Below, piece by piece: positions 38,233 to 49,105 of a stretch of 64,000 bases of DNA. Within the stretch, counting starts at the first letter, position 1; each line of letters starts with the position of its first letter. A program made the position numbers and the translations under genes. Below the pieces are notes generated by a model, which did no database searches, had not been told where the DNA came from, and saw only the letters and a list, made by a program, of their open reading frames with translations. The stretch is from Parapristionchus giblindavisi (taxonomy: Eukaryota > Nematoda > Chromadorea > Rhabditida > Diplogasteridae): positions 160,001 to 224,000 of the forward strand of contig CALSFV010000250.1 of assembly GCA_943737045.1 (NCBI GenBank). The letters are read 5' to 3'.

Positions 38233-39082
38233 ATGTTTATGAGAGAGATGGAAGGAAGGTAAGTGAGCCTACCATCCTTTTGTGCGTCTACATCTTGATA
38301 TATTGCATCTCTCTGTTTATGTTGCATTTCTCTCTCTTCTAGCCATCTGTCAACTTTATTCATATTCTTCTGCTCCACATTCAATAATAATTCGGAGGTG
38401 GTATCCATTAAGCGTTACAAACAATTTATCGATAAATGTGACGTCACGAGAGTAGATGAGAGAGAGTCAACTTTTACGCTTTACGCCATGGATACGGCCC
38501 CAGACGATGTGCGCAATGTGGCCACGACTGTCCTTTGGCACACGAGACAGTGTCGCCAGTGTGCAGAGTGATCTCAATTTGTTTACATAATCATATAAAT
38601 CATTTCAAATCCATTTCAGAGGTCGGCACGACACCTATCGCCTACCTTCCGCTTACCTGCCGAGGAGCAAGGTCGTCTAGAAAGCTATCGTCACTGCCTA
38701 GATGACATCAGATGGTGGACTCAGGGCCCTGAACCTTCTTTGAAGGTACGAGCCCTCCTTGAATTCTCTTTCCTGTTTATGTCCAAGTCGCGAAAAGACG
38801 AAACTTTTGTGGAGAATTTGTGGCCTCTTTTTTCATGACTTTTGAACATAACCTCTGTTAGAATATACTTCTTTATCGTTACCTTATTGTCTTTGCCTTT
38901 GCCTTTGCCTTTGCATTTGCCAACGTCCTCTTTACTGCTCACCGATCTGTCTCGTTGACAGAAACCAAAGTTTTATACAAAATGATCGTTCACAAAGCTG
39001 AAATCGTTGATTCTAGTAATTTGCTGTTTTGCAGGGCGAATCATCAATTTCGTCTTCGGAAGCTCGTCGTTCTCGTCGTTGA
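38233..39082 (+). CDS. Unrecognised 87-residue protein with a Cys/His knuckle, 4 exons
   Basis: Exons 38233-38258, 38504-38567, 38620-38745 and 39035-39082 have consensus GT/AG borders and keep one frame (264 nt). The product starts MFMREMEGR, then RCAQCGHDCPLAHETV (a C-x2-C-x-H-x-C cluster that could bind zinc), a charged middle (FRLPAEEQGRLESYRHCLDD, then IRWWTQ) and a Ser/Arg-rich tail (SSISSSEARRSRR). AATAAA at 39184-39189 supports the 3' end. I do not recognise the family. The start is uncertain because the frame is open further upstream. Intron 1 holds a GTGACGTCACGAG / ATGGATACGG block like the palindromic MITEs. It lies 848 bp after PRORP. Confidence 0.5.
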
Positions 39083-39339
39083 TGGTCTGCTCGATGTGCT
39101 CTTCAGAAGAGGGACGCCGTCAAGCTTCGACGTCCGCGTTCTTTCGACGTATTCCGGCACTGGCTGGAACTCGCTTTCCGAAAAAATAAAGAATTTGGGG
39201 TTGTTAGTGTTTGAAATCGGTGTCTAAGCCCGCGAAGTTAAATGGGCGGGGTCAGCATCGCTATATAAATAAGGTTCGCAAAAAATGGGCGGAGCCATGC
39301 ATCACTTTATAAGTACGGGAGCGGATGAGTATATGTAGT

Positions 39340-39445
39340 TCGTTTGATATGTCTTCTAATAGGGACCCATGGCCTAGTGGATAATAGTTCGAACCATCAA
39401 TCCGATCGGTTGGTCGACAGGGAAGTTCGATCCCCCGAGAAGGAT
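39340..39445 (+). repeat. tRNA-like sequence, probable SINE fragment
   Basis: CATGGCCTAGTGGATAATAG resembles an A-box/D-arm and GGAAGTTCGATCCCCCGAG a B-box/T-arm, about 55 bp apart. I find no paired acceptor stem, so it is unlikely to be a functional tRNA gene. Confidence 0.45.
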
Positions 39446-39889
39446 CAGCAAAAGAAGACATCGCCCAACAGAACCCATCTCTTTTTGCCATTTTTTTCTT
39501 GATGCATTTATGCTCTCTCTATGCTAACGTGGAGTGTATGTCAGAGGTCCCACAGAATGATCATGAATCGCAAACTAACTTTTTTCCATAAAATTGTAAA
39601 ATATAATAGTGGGGGGGGGGCGTCATTTAGGGACACTCCAAATAATCGTGAACTGATTTTCTTCTATCCATTTGTCATCATTTATCATTATCATCATTTT
39701 TTATCTTTATTATCTTTTTTTTCTTTTTTTTTTTAGAAAATTTGATATCCAAAGTGAGAATCGAGTGCGTAAACTTGGTAACGAAACAAACCATCTATGG
39801 ATAACTGCATCCCTCTCCCTCTGACTCTCTATCAGTCATTCAATTATCTTACGCATATGCAAATTTCACTGTTTCTATATTGTGAGCGT

Positions 39890-40590
39890 TGCTCTAATGT
39901 TCTAGACACGTGTATCTTGTAATCTAAATATGCAAATTGCTTTGTGTGGATCACATAAAAGCGCTCGAAGATTCGTCTCCATCATTCAGTGTGACATTTT
40001 TTCCGCTGAATTTTTTCCTGGACATGATGTGCTTTTTATGCTTTGTTACATTTTCCTTACGTGACTACACCGTTCCTTACGTTGAATGGTTTCCCATTCG
40101 GACCCGTAAGTTGAGACGGAGTATGAGCCTAAGGCAAAAGTACCATTGCACTAAAGTCAGTTTGAGGATCACTTTGAACATTTTCTTGGTTGATTAAAGT
40201 CTAATCATTTTGTGATTTCTGCATTTCCTGGACCTATTTTTGCCTGAAACAGTATACTTTTCTCGTGATATGGTTGCAACTTTGGAGTATAAGACTTCTT
40301 CTTTCGCCAAAGGAAACATCCGACGCCAATAGCTGACGGTTTTTGGTTCTAGTACACTCTCCCCAGTCAGCACTCCCCGTCGTGGGGAGGTATGTCTGTG
40401 GGAGCTACTAGCGCCATGAACTAATTCCTCTCGAACGACTTTCCAATATATCATTGATTATTATCCCTTTAGGGCTTCTTTTGGATCTCTGCTTGACCGT
40501 TTGATGAAATAAGTGAATCGTAATTAAATAAATATTTGTCACCCAATTTGGTTGTATTGATTCACATTACATTTCACAAGTACACGAATA
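39890..40590 (+). repeat. Dispersed 'promoter-hairpin' unit, copy A
   Basis: The family has, in order: (i) GCAAATCGCTTTGTGTGGATC then a TATA-like CATAAAAG (39954 here), (ii) TTTCCTGGACCTATTTTTGCC, (iii) a hairpin from CTCTCCCCAG(T/G)CAGCACTCCC to GCTACTAGCGCCATGAACTAA (40359-40430), (iv) TTAATAAATATTTGTCA with AATAAA. Copy A also has CCCGTAAGTTG, donor-like, at 40107. Frames do not align between copies because of indels, so this looks like a non-coding transcription unit or non-autonomous element. Nature unknown. Confidence 0.5.
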
Positions 40591-41639
40591 TACTTGAACA
40601 CGAGTGAAAATATATAAATTACGATTACAAGACTTGTGTATATCATGCATAGATTTCTTCTTCATCTTTCTTGACCTATGTATTCCTGTTTTTGTACGGG
40701 AAACGGCTTTTCTGATGATTTGTCGCATCTCGGGTCAGTCTAGAATATCTCGTTCTCATGTGTCTTTCTCAGACAAGGTTGTGATAATAGACATTTTTTT
40801 TTCATTTTTTTGACATTTGACATTGAACACCTTTATCAGCTAATGGTTGTTTCGTAGCAGGTTTGTCATGAAATTTCTCCATTTCTAAGTATTATGCCTC
40901 GCATTTTGCATGAATTGAGGACCAGCTGCCTGAACGAAATCGTCCCTAAATCTCTTGACTAGGCGTGATAATAGGGTAATAGGAATTGATCGATTACAAA
41001 TTGTGAATGTTCCTGTGAATATAGTTATTTGTCTGTGCATTGTCATTTATCTAAAGATATCAACGACATAACGCTAAAATGGGACAAAGGGAAAATTAGA
41101 TTATGCAAATTATGCAAATCGTTCAAATTAACTAGTAATCACTTGTTGCATTCTTCTCTTCGAAAATTTCAATTTCGTGACTTGCAACGCAGTGTGCTCC
41201 ATCGTTAAAGATCTCAAACTTTATAAGAAGAAGAAGAAACAGATTCATACACGAAGATTGTGAAGGGGACTATAACGGGAGATATGAAGTCGAACAGATA
41301 AAAATGAGTAGATCGGCGAGATTTGAGAGGCGGGGCTTAAATTCACAAATACAGAATAAATTTTCGAATAATCATTGTGAAACGAGCAGGAAAGAGCGTA
41401 TTTATGGATGGTCTATCAATCGATGCCAAATAGTTACCGTAATGAATAAATGAATGAATAATAATAATTTGATTATTGATCGGCTTATGGTAATATACAA
41501 TGATATGCAGGCAAAATTCGTCCACATCTTCCAGATCATTGATGATAAATTTTCATTAATAACTTCATTTTCATTTGTTCATTTTCATTACAGACAATAA
41601 TTTGATTAACGCACAAATTTGCCAACATAATGGAATTAA
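40591..41639. other. Stretch without recognised features
   Basis: A+T-rich. ATGCAAAT octamer-like words occur near 41104 and 41113, reminiscent of the block upstream of the repeated units. No reading frame I trust. Confidence 0.4.
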
Positions 41640-42640
41640 TTAAACGTTGTTACAAATTTAAATAAGCAAATCGCTTTGTGCGACATGTATAAAAGAGGAC
41701 TAATGAGTAAGGAATGACAAATCGCAGTGTATCTTCTGGGCCGTATATTTTACTCGATTTTTCTCTATTCCGAAGTTTCTTTCAAGTCTCTTTCGTCCAA
41801 AAGTATCACTGCGATTTTTTTCTATACCGTCCAGTCAGCAATCATAGCGTGAGTCTTTTTGTTATTAAACTAAATTTCGTCCTTATTTTAATGTTTTTAA
41901 AATATGCATTTTGAATCGATGGTTGCTAGTTGAATCCATGAAGTCCTTGTTCATCTAAATCTAAAAAAAAAATATAATTTAGTAATATATAAAATAAGTG
42001 TAAAAATTGTAAAAATTATTAATTTACAGGGACTGGATGCTCTTTACTACACAATTTTGTGCCGTTCTTGGACCTATTTTTTCAACTCGTGGCCTGTTCT
42101 TCGTATTCTTCGCATTCTTCATATGTCCATCCAAGTCTTGTCACAGTCTCACCGACTTACCCCCCCCCCCCCCACCTTACCCTATATAATCGATCGCGGT
42201 CTAACCGACTACCCTACCTTACCCAGTTCCGACTCACAATCCAACCAATGACCCCACTATCCCTGCCAAAGCTAAATCACTCATAGTGATTGGATGTATT
42301 TCCTGGACCTATTTTTTAAACTGCCATGGTGAACTTTTTCCACGCAGAGTTAAATTGCTACCGCTTCATTCAAATGCTGGGTCGAAAATAATTTCTTCGC
42401 CATCTTCTGTCGTGTTTCGTTCTAGTGCACTCTCCCCAGTCAGCACTCCCCACATGGGGAGGTATGTCTGTGGGGGAGCTACTAGCGCCATGAACTAAAT
42501 CTTCCCGATTTTTACCCTACTTATTGTTATTGTTTCAGGCTGAACAAAGCTGACTGAATCACCATATTTAAATTTATAAATGAATAAATATTTGTCATTC
42601 CAATTTTGTTTTGTTGCCTCTGCATCATAAGCAAGTTTGC
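41640..42640 (+). repeat. Promoter-hairpin unit, copy B
   Basis: GCAAATCGCTTTGTGCGACATG plus TATAAAAG (41690); TTCTTGGACCTATTTTTTCAA near 42064 and again TTTCCTGGACCTATTTTTTAA at 42299; hairpin 42426-42497; TTATTGTTATTGTTTCAG acceptor-like site at 42521-42538; AATAAATATTTGTCA at 42586. Module (ii) is duplicated and a C run lies at about 42161-42171. Confidence 0.5.
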
Positions 42641-42700
42641 ACAGATTTCAAAATTATTGACTTTTTTTTGTTTTTCTAGTGGCTTTTCAAAGGAGCACTT

Positions 42701-43081
42701 TGTTAGGGTGGGATACCCAGCCCTAGAGCCTCCCTATTGATCCTTGATCTTTTGATGTATTATGTATTATTATGTCTCATTCTTGTAATTATATTATATT
42801 TGCATTTCATTGTCTAGGATTAGTATTATCATATTTAATTTGCATTGTGATTAGTCTTTAGTTCATTTCCATAATTGTATATTGATGTCGTGTCTTTCGT
42901 TGTATTATTTTTAGTCTGGGACTCATGTCGTTGTGGAGTTAGGTTGTCTTGTTCTTGTGTGTATTTGTTTGTATTTTTGTGTGAGAGTGCATCTGAATAA
43001 ACTAATCTTTTGATCTTTAGTCTTTGGTCTTTTGATATCACCTCAAGCGGAGAACACCGGCGATAGTATCTTTAACGTACA
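42701..43081 (+). repeat. 5' LTR
   Basis: 381 bp, TG...CA, identical by eye to 53903-54283. AATAAA in CTGAATAAACTAATC near the right end may be the R-region poly(A) signal. Confidence 0.95.
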
Positions 43082-43099
43082 TGGGGGCCGAACCGACCC
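43082..43099 (+). other. Primer-binding site (tRNA-Pro)
   Basis: TGGGGGCCGAACCG starts directly after the 5' LTR. It is the complement of a tRNA 3' end CGGTTCGGCCCCCA, which fits a nematode-type proline tRNA (acceptor recalled, not looked up). Confidence 0.75.
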
Positions 43100-43764
43100 T
43101 TGAGTACTGATTCATAAGCGCCAAATTCTTTTGACAAAGAGAAAGTGGTTATCAGAGTGCCGTGGCGGATACGGTATTGTGGTGTATTGAGATCGTGGCG
43201 GATACGGTAGTGTGCAACGTGATCATCGTTTCCTGCTAGTCTAACCAACTAAGCCGCTAAAGGGCGATTGATCTGGTTCCCGTTTGGTTAACGTGGTTGT
43301 CGGTCAGTGACGTTGCTTATCATCGTTCCTGCTTCTAGTCTAACCAGCTAAGAAGATACAGGACGATTGATTGTGTGTACCCGTTTGGTGAACGTGGTTT
43401 GTGACCGTGGTATCGTTACCTGATACTAGCCTAACCAGCTAAGTTGATACAGGACGATTGATTGTGTACCCGTTTGGTGAACGTGGTTTGAAGTATTGAG
43501 ACGTGGAGATCTCGAGACGTGGAGATCCTTGAGGTGTGAAGGTCTCGTGGTATTGTGGTGTTCAGGCATTAAGGTGCTAAGGTGTTGAGGACTTGAGGTG
43601 TTAATACCTTAAGGTGTTGAGGTGTGGAGCTGTTGAAGTGTGTGAGTGGTAACCAAGTGTGGTGTGAAAGGGTGACGTGTCTCAAGTTATCATATTGATT
43701 GATTTATTGGTGAATTCGTTGTTGATTGATCACTCGCGTTTATTCGTGTTCGTGTTGCCGTGAT
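43100..43764. other. Leader region of the LTR element
   Basis: Untranslated region between primer-binding site and gag. Three imperfect copies of a roughly 90-bp unit (CTAGTCTAACCA(A/G)CTAAG... GGACGATTGAT... CCCGTTTGGT) lie at about 43235-43490, followed by GGTGTTGAGG-type repeats to 43680. It could hold packaging signals; that is inference. Confidence 0.5.
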
Positions 43765-44391
43765 ATGCATTCGATGTTTAATGATATGATTGATTCTCAG
43801 GTTCCATCGCAAGTGCCAAGCAACGATTTGTACGAGGGAACAAGAAAGGATGGATCGATGCTGAGGAACGAGACAAGTGAGTATTATGCAAAAGCATCGA
43901 AAGTGCGTATGGAGGAGATAGAGATGTTGAGGGAATTTAATTTGAAAATGGAGGCAGCAGTGAGAGAGAGTAAGGAGCGAGCGAAGCGAAGTGAGGAGCG
44001 AGCTATATTAGCTGAGCTAGAAGCTAGATTGGCCTTGGAAAAATTGATTAAATTGAAGACGGAAATGAATCAGGGGAGTACTGTGATTGAGAGTACTGTA
44101 TTCAAGAATCGTACCATAGATCATGACGAGATTATGAGGAAAATCAGTGCAGCATTGGGAGAGAGTTTATCTATGTTTCCCATTTTGGCTAATTTCCATG
44201 CTAAGAAAGGTGAAAAGTTTGATATTTTCAAGAGAGAGTTCACTCTTCGTTTCGAGAATACTGATGAAGAAACACGCATTTATATCTTGGAATCTCACTC
44301 ACTTGCGCGGAAGAGCTGGTCAGATCTGGAAAACTATGCCATCTACTATAAAAAAGAGAAAGCATTATGGAGAGATGAGTGGCTGCTTTGA
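43765..44391 (+). CDS. Gag-like protein, N-terminal part
   Basis: First ATG of a frame that is open from 43726; 208 residues. Residues about 45-110 form a strongly charged predicted coiled coil (EEIEMLREFNLKMEAA, then repeated KERAKRSEERA / LEARLALEKL). A segment AKKGEKFDIFKREFTLRFE precedes the stop and resembles capsid-type regions of invertebrate gag proteins only loosely. The frame ends at 44391, while the +1 frame, open from 44147, continues to the zinc knuckle. Confidence 0.65.
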   Translation: MHSMFNDMIDSQVPSQVPSNDLYEGTRKDGSMLRNETSEYYAKASKVRMEEIEMLREFNLKMEAAVRESKERAKRSEERAILAELEARLALEKLIKLKTEMNQGSTVIESTVFKNRTIDHDEIMRKISAALGESLSMFPILANFHAKKGEKFDIFKREFTLRFENTDEETRIYILESHSLARKSWSDLENYAIYYKKEKALWRDEWLL

Positions 44392-45599
44392 GGATAAAGT
44401 AGAAGAGGAAATGACTTTTTATGCTGATGTAGAGTCTAATGAATGGAGTGCTACTACAAATGTGAATGTTGATGTGACTAATGTTTCATTGCAGTCTCGT
44501 TCTGGTCGTCATGAGAAGGCTGTCAACGTGGAGAGAAGGATGATGGATTTGAATGATACTATTGATTATAATAAAGAATATCTGTCTAGAATGAATGGTG
44601 GTGCAAATGATGCAAATGTGATGACACATAGACGAATGTCTGGTACATATAATGTTCATAATGTGTGTAAAGGAGATAATGACTATCTTGCTCGGAACGA
44701 TAGATCAAATAATAATATTATCGATCAAAGTTTTCGAAGAGGGAGAGATATGAATTATGGTTTGCATATTGTTATTTGTTCGAATTGTGGTGGAAAAGGT
44801 CATGTTGCGGATAGATGTCCTTCCAAGAAATATTATGGTCATGGTATGAATCGTAGTCAAGGTTATGGTAAAAAGAGTCGATACGGTAGAACTGAACAAA
44901 AAGTCAAACCGTCGAATAGGACTGATGATAATAATTGTGATTTGAAGAATTTCGTGATTTGTAATAATAGTAAGACTGATAATCAACTTGTAATTAGGAA
45001 GAATGATTTGTGTGCACTTGCTGTCAGTAGCACTATTCGTGATAATGATGTGATAAGAGGAAGAATAGAGGATAAAGTTGATAATGCTATGAATGAATTA
45101 TTTCATATATTTCATGATTATGGATTTAATGAAACGTGTGATCAAGGTATGAATGGCAGGAGTACTATGAACGATAATCAGGAGAATAATGTGGTCGTGA
45201 ATAAGAATAAGGAAGATACAGTACCAAAGATATTTGTGCATGATTTTCGTGAGTGTAAGAAAGACAAGTTGTGCAATGAATGGATTAATGCTCTTAATAC
45301 GATTGAGATGGAAGAGAATCAGAAGAGTACTGTAAATGAGAGTAATGCATTCAAGATGGAAACAATCGATCATGGCACTACTCAGCATAGATCTGAGAAT
45401 ATGGCTAACATTGATTGGAATGATGGAACAAGTAATGGTCCACAAAAGAAAAAGAAACGTAAAGGGAACAATCGATGTATGAAAGAGGAAATATCGATCA
45501 AGACTGGAAATGCCAGTAAGGAAAAGAAGAAGGGAGGAATGGATAAGAGTAAGGTGGATAAGAGTGAGGATGGTGGAAGTGATAAGAAGAGCAAAGATA
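44147..45599 (+). CDS. Gag-like protein, C-terminal part with CCHC knuckle
   Basis: Open in the +1 frame relative to 43765-44391, overlapping it by 245 bp. One retroviral-type zinc knuckle, CSNCGGKGHVADRC (C-x2-C-x4-H-x4-C), is at 44777-44818, followed by a basic stretch. The rest is Asn/Asp/Lys-rich and ends in runs of lysine (KKKKRKGNN). The host frame ends at about 45599, where the LINE was inserted; the further open stretch to 45664 is antisense LINE sequence. Nucleic-acid binding is the likely role of the knuckle. Confidence 0.6.
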
Positions 45600-47510
45600 A
45601 TATATTTATCTTCTCTATACGGATCAAAAACGAGAAGATATATAATGGTATATGTACTGATTGAGAACAATAAAGAAGAGACAAACTGCAAATTACTTAA
45701 TCACAGTTTTTAGAGTATTACAAAAGATAGAAGAATTGGCAACGGTTACTAAATTTGCGTCTAAAGAATTCCATTCGTGAACTATTCTATTAGCAATAAA
45801 TGATAAATGTCTAGTTGATGAAGATGAAATAATAGACAATTTCATAGGGTGACCACGAGTAAGGTTTAATACATTAGAAAAGTTGAAAAAATCACGAGGG
45901 TTCAGATCAATAAAATTGTGGATTATCTTAAATACAACAGCGAGATCAATTCTACGTCTTCTCAGTTGGAGGGTGGGCAAATCCAGAATTGAGAGGCGTC
46001 GAGTGTAATCGGCAGATGGGAGACGACACCGTGAGAAAACGATTCTGGAATAACGTTTAAGGACGGACTCGACTCTATTACACGTCGTTAAACAAGGAAC
46101 ATTCCACACTTCAGAACAATATTCGAGCAAGGGGCGGACATATACACAGAAAAGGCGGGCGTATAAAGATGGGCTACGGGATTTAAATGATCGATGGATA
46201 TAAGAGCAGCGAGCATTGGCTTTATTTATAATATTGTCGACATGCTTGTTAAACTTTAGGTCATCACTATATGTAAGGCCGAGATCAGTGATTTGAGATA
46301 CAACAGGGAGAACTTCTGAGTCAATAGTAAAATTAACTGCAGGGTGTTTATTACCGATGCACATAATAACTGTTTTGGACTTTGACATAGTCAAACCATG
46401 CGTAGTGCTCCAGGTATGCAAGACATCGAGACAGGACTGAAGGACGTTGGGATCGTTGATGGAGTACACTTTAATATCATCAGCATACATATAACAGAAA
46501 CTGCCAGAAGGAAGAAGGGATGGAATCTCACTAATATAAAGTGAGAAAAGCAATGGACCGATACAACTACCTTGGGGTACACCGCTAACTACTGGGAAAG
46601 AACGAGAGAAGGAATCACCAACTTTTACTTTTTGGGTGCGATTATTAAGGAAAGAGTAAAGCCATTTGAGTATGCAGCCACTTATACCATAAGATTCACA
46701 TTTTTGAAGAAGGAGATTAATAGGGATGCTATCAAAAGCTCGACTAAAATCAACATATGCAACGGATATGAACTTCCTCTTATCGAGGATAGAGTGCCAA
46801 TGAGAGAAACATGAAAGAAGGCAGGACGTGCATGAGCGTTTTGCACGGAAACCGTGCTGTTCAGGTGGCAATAAGTTGTTGGAGTCGAGAAAACGTGTAA
46901 TTGTGCTACAAACAATTCTTTCCATTATTTTTGAGCATGCACTAGTTAGACTGATCGGACGATAACTGCCAGCCTCATGTTTTAGGCCTTTCTTCTTATA
47001 GATAGGTTTGACGATAGCGGTTCGCCAAACCGAGGGTGTGCTAGATAGAAGCAGGAAACGTTCGAAGAGGATCGATAGTGGGATTGAAATCTGTCGTGAA
47101 GTGCGTTTGAGAAAGGCATAGGGAATGAGATCGGGAGATGTTGAGTTTCGATTCGGTAATTTTTTAATAACAGCTTCAATACGAGATGGTTCAAAACTGA
47201 CAAAATCAATAGTCTGAGTTGTGTGCTTATTGGAAGATGAAAGATTGTGATACGAATTGTGATTGAACGATGAAGAGAAAAAGTCAGCAAGAGTTTGCGC
47301 TTTATCGCTATCGGAAATTGATATATTACCACTACCATCAACTAATGATTGGATGATATTGGAGTTATCCTTGATTCTGGAGCTAGCAAATCTGTAAAAA
47401 CTCTTGATGTTAGCTCTCTCACATAACTTATGTACACGTATTCTACGATCTCTGATTATTGAATTGTTTAGTCTCTTGTTTAGACGAAGAAAGGGCGAAA
47501 TGCCAAAAAG
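45599..47510 (-). mobile_element. 5'-truncated CR1/Jockey-like LINE inserted in gag
   Basis: About 1.9 kb on the minus strand. The 3' end (45599) is defined by the matching copy at 28496; the 5' end falls in AGGGCGAAATGCC repeats near 47490-47520. It encodes one long open frame (45693-47504). No endonuclease domain remains, so 5' truncation is inferred. A clear target duplication is not visible. Confidence 0.8.
45693..47504 (-). CDS. Non-LTR reverse transcriptase, N-terminally truncated
   Basis: 603 codons without a stop, beginning inside the protein. The region before the RT has TSPDLIPYAFLKRTSRQI and PSVWRTAIVKPIYKKKG. RT motifs follow: SYRPISLTSACSKIMERIV, QHGFRAKRSCTSCLL, VDFSRAFDSIPINLL (catalytic D), SGVPQGSCIGPLLF and YMYADDIKVY (catalytic DD, about residues 342-343). 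The C-terminus has the HEWNSLDANLV type seen in CR1/Jockey LINEs, ending KTVIK. The endonuclease domain is missing, so this copy cannot move autonomously. The intact frame suggests recent insertion. Confidence 0.85.
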   Translation of the reverse strand, partial: GISPFLRLNKRLNNSIIRDRRIRVHKLCERANIKSFYRFASSRIKDNSNIIQSLVDGSGNISISDSDKAQTLADFFSSSFNHNSYHNLSSSNKHTTQTIDFVSFEPSRIEAVIKKLPNRNSTSPDLIPYAFLKRTSRQISIPLSILFERFLLLSSTPSVWRTAIVKPIYKKKGLKHEAGSYRPISLTSACSKIMERIVCSTITRFLDSNNLLPPEQHGFRAKRSCTSCLLSCFSHWHSILDKRKFISVAYVDFSRAFDSIPINLLLQKCESYGISGCILKWLYSFLNNRTQKVKVGDSFSRSFPVVSGVPQGSCIGPLLFSLYISEIPSLLPSGSFCYMYADDIKVYSINDPNVLQSCLDVLHTWSTTHGLTMSKSKTVIMCIGNKHPAVNFTIDSEVLPVVSQITDLGLTYSDDLKFNKHVDNIINKANARCSYIHRSFKSRSPSLYARLFCVYVRPLLEYCSEVWNVPCLTTCNRVESVLKRYSRIVFSRCRLPSADYTRRLSILDLPTLQLRRRRIDLAVVFKIIHNFIDLNPRDFFNFSNVLNLTRGHPMKLSIISSSSTRHLSFIANRIVHEWNSLDANLVTVANSSIFCNTLKTVIK

Positions 47511-47516
47511 GGCGAA

Positions 47517-47993
47517 ATGCCAATAGATGAAGATGACTACAGTACTTTAATCAATCAATATTGTGACAAAGATAAAGGCAATGATCAGATCGATGAAGAG
47601 TTGAGTGTGATGGAACAGGAAGAATCTGATGATAAGAAGAAGACCTGTGTCAATGTTGTATCAGAGGAGTATGAAGAGATCAATAAGATTTGTCGCGATT
47701 CTGAGAGAACTGACAAAGTTAAGGGTATCGATATAGGACTAAGTGTAGATCATTACCACAAGTGTTACTCTGAACTCGGTGGTAATAAGTACAATGGTGC
47801 CTTGGGTTATTGGAATCGTTCGGAATGGGGAAGATACCGTAGTAGACTTAAACGTGATTGTTGTCAGGAGGGAGGATATGCTGATGAATGTAGAACGTTT
47901 ATGTGGAGAAGATATCTTGTAAGAAGTACATTGAAGTACTGTAAGGGTACAGTAATTGATAGAGGTCGTAAAGAAGATTGCCCCAAGCATTCA
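47517..47993 (+). CDS. Cysteine-rich C-terminal frame of the LTR element (first part)
   Basis: Opens MPIDEDDYSTLINQYCDKDK, then an acidic stretch (EELSVMEQEESDDKKK) and a Cys/Tyr/Arg-rich part (DHYHKCYSEL, RDCCQEGGYADECR, TLKYCKGTVI). It is cut by the TIR element at 47994 and appears to continue at 53102. I see no protease, RT or integrase motif. It probably belonged to the same polyprotein as the gag before the LINE inserted. Function unknown. Confidence 0.5.
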
Positions 47994-48423
47994 CTCCGCA
48001 TTTTTAGGGGGGCCAATAATTTGGTCGAGTGTGAAAAGTTGAGCCATTATTTTGGTGGTTGAGCCAATAATTTGGTTCGAAGTGGGGCTGTTATTTAAGT
48101 CACAAAGTTGAGCTAAACTTTTGGCTTAAATAATGGCCCAACTACGGTAAGTCGATCCGTTTCATCGAGAGCCGTAAAATAGGTCGGCGATGTTTGCTAA
48201 TACCTTTCTTGTTTGTTCACGTCGGCATGTCCGCCATGGAAGTTTTTCAACTAAATAATGTTGTTCTCGTTGCATACTAGTTTGTATTCTACTTTTCAAA
48301 GTATTTTGCTAGTTGAGTAGGCTATAGTTGTTTTCGCTCTTTCATTAACTGTGCTCATTAATTGTTGTTTTCACTAATTTAGTTTGTTACAGGGAACAAC
48401 AAGGGAATCTCTGCTCTCTCAAG

Positions 48424-48841
48424 ATGGACCCGTTCAATTCGACTCTGCTAGAACAGTAAGCATCTTACTACTTATGAAATGTTAAGGGTATTTAATTGTA
48501 AGTAGTTAGTATTCATGCCAATTTAGTCGAAAGCGTTTGAGACCGTTAATTTTTTCATGTTTCAGCGTCTTGTCGCTTCGTCCTCAAGCCGTCACCGGCG
48601 CAAAGTGGCTGGGTTAGTTGATTTTTGATTGATTTTGAAAGATCTGACATGTTATTGATTTCTGTATCGTTACATTTGCCTTAAGTGACTACACCGTAAC
48701 CTCCTCTGCCGCGTCTCCGTCGTTACGGCGTAAGGCAAATGTAACGATTCGTTAACTATCGTTGTTTATCGATTAACTTTGTTCATTGTCCTTTGTTCAG
48801 GTGTACGTCTTCTACTACCAGTTCGCCGTCCATCACACTAG
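48424..48841 (+). CDS. Possible 40-residue spliced ORF inside the TIR element
   Basis: Exons 48424-48455, 48566-48612 and 48801-48841 have GTAAGC/TTTCAG, GTTAGT/GTTCAG borders and one frame: MDPFNSTLLEH, then SLRPQAVTGAKW and LLLPVRRPSH. A TTACAG site about 30 bp upstream could accept a spliced leader. It could be a captured gene fragment or chance. I do not recognise it. Confidence 0.2.
48667..48751. mobile_element. Small palindrome, CGTTACATTTGCCTTA
   Basis: Arms CGTTACATTTGCCTTAAGTG / GGCGTAAGGCAAATGTAACG around a loop of about 40 bp. Related words (TGTTACATTTTCCTTACG...TAAGGCAAA) occur in copies A, D and E of the promoter-hairpin units. Confidence 0.6.
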
Positions 48842-49105
48842 CAGTCAACATATGTGCCCCTCCCCGTGTAGCTGTACAGGCTATAGCCATAAAGTCGTAG
48901 GACGCTTTATTTCATTTTTTTGAAACTTGATTTAGGAAAGATATCAAGTTGATATTTGAGTCAATGTGTGCACCTCATCAAGAAATACAACCATGATGTA
49001 TTGGTATTATTAGATCAGTTCACTGCTGCATAATGATGACGCTTGCAGTTTTCGAACACGTATATTCTTTAGTGAAAAGCCCTGTTCTTCTGAAGCGACG
49101 TCAGG

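Noticed and set aside
37921..38262. 113-codon open frame on the + strand
   Set aside because: Low-complexity pyrimidine-rich DNA without domains. Only its last 26 bases, from an ATG to a good splice donor, are kept as exon 1 of the small gene.
39937..40197. 86-codon frame in promoter-hairpin copy A
   Set aside because: Parts are recognisable in copies D and E (HIKELD-SPTFS), but indels shift the frame between copies, so coding is not supported.
40359..40430. The conserved hairpin as a self-cleaving ribozyme (hammerhead, HDV-like or twister)
   Set aside because: I looked for CUGAUGA/GAAA and other conserved core words on both strands and did not find them.
43726..43764. Gag start at the upstream TTG
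   Set aside because: The first ATG in the frame (43765) is a more likely start in a eukaryote.
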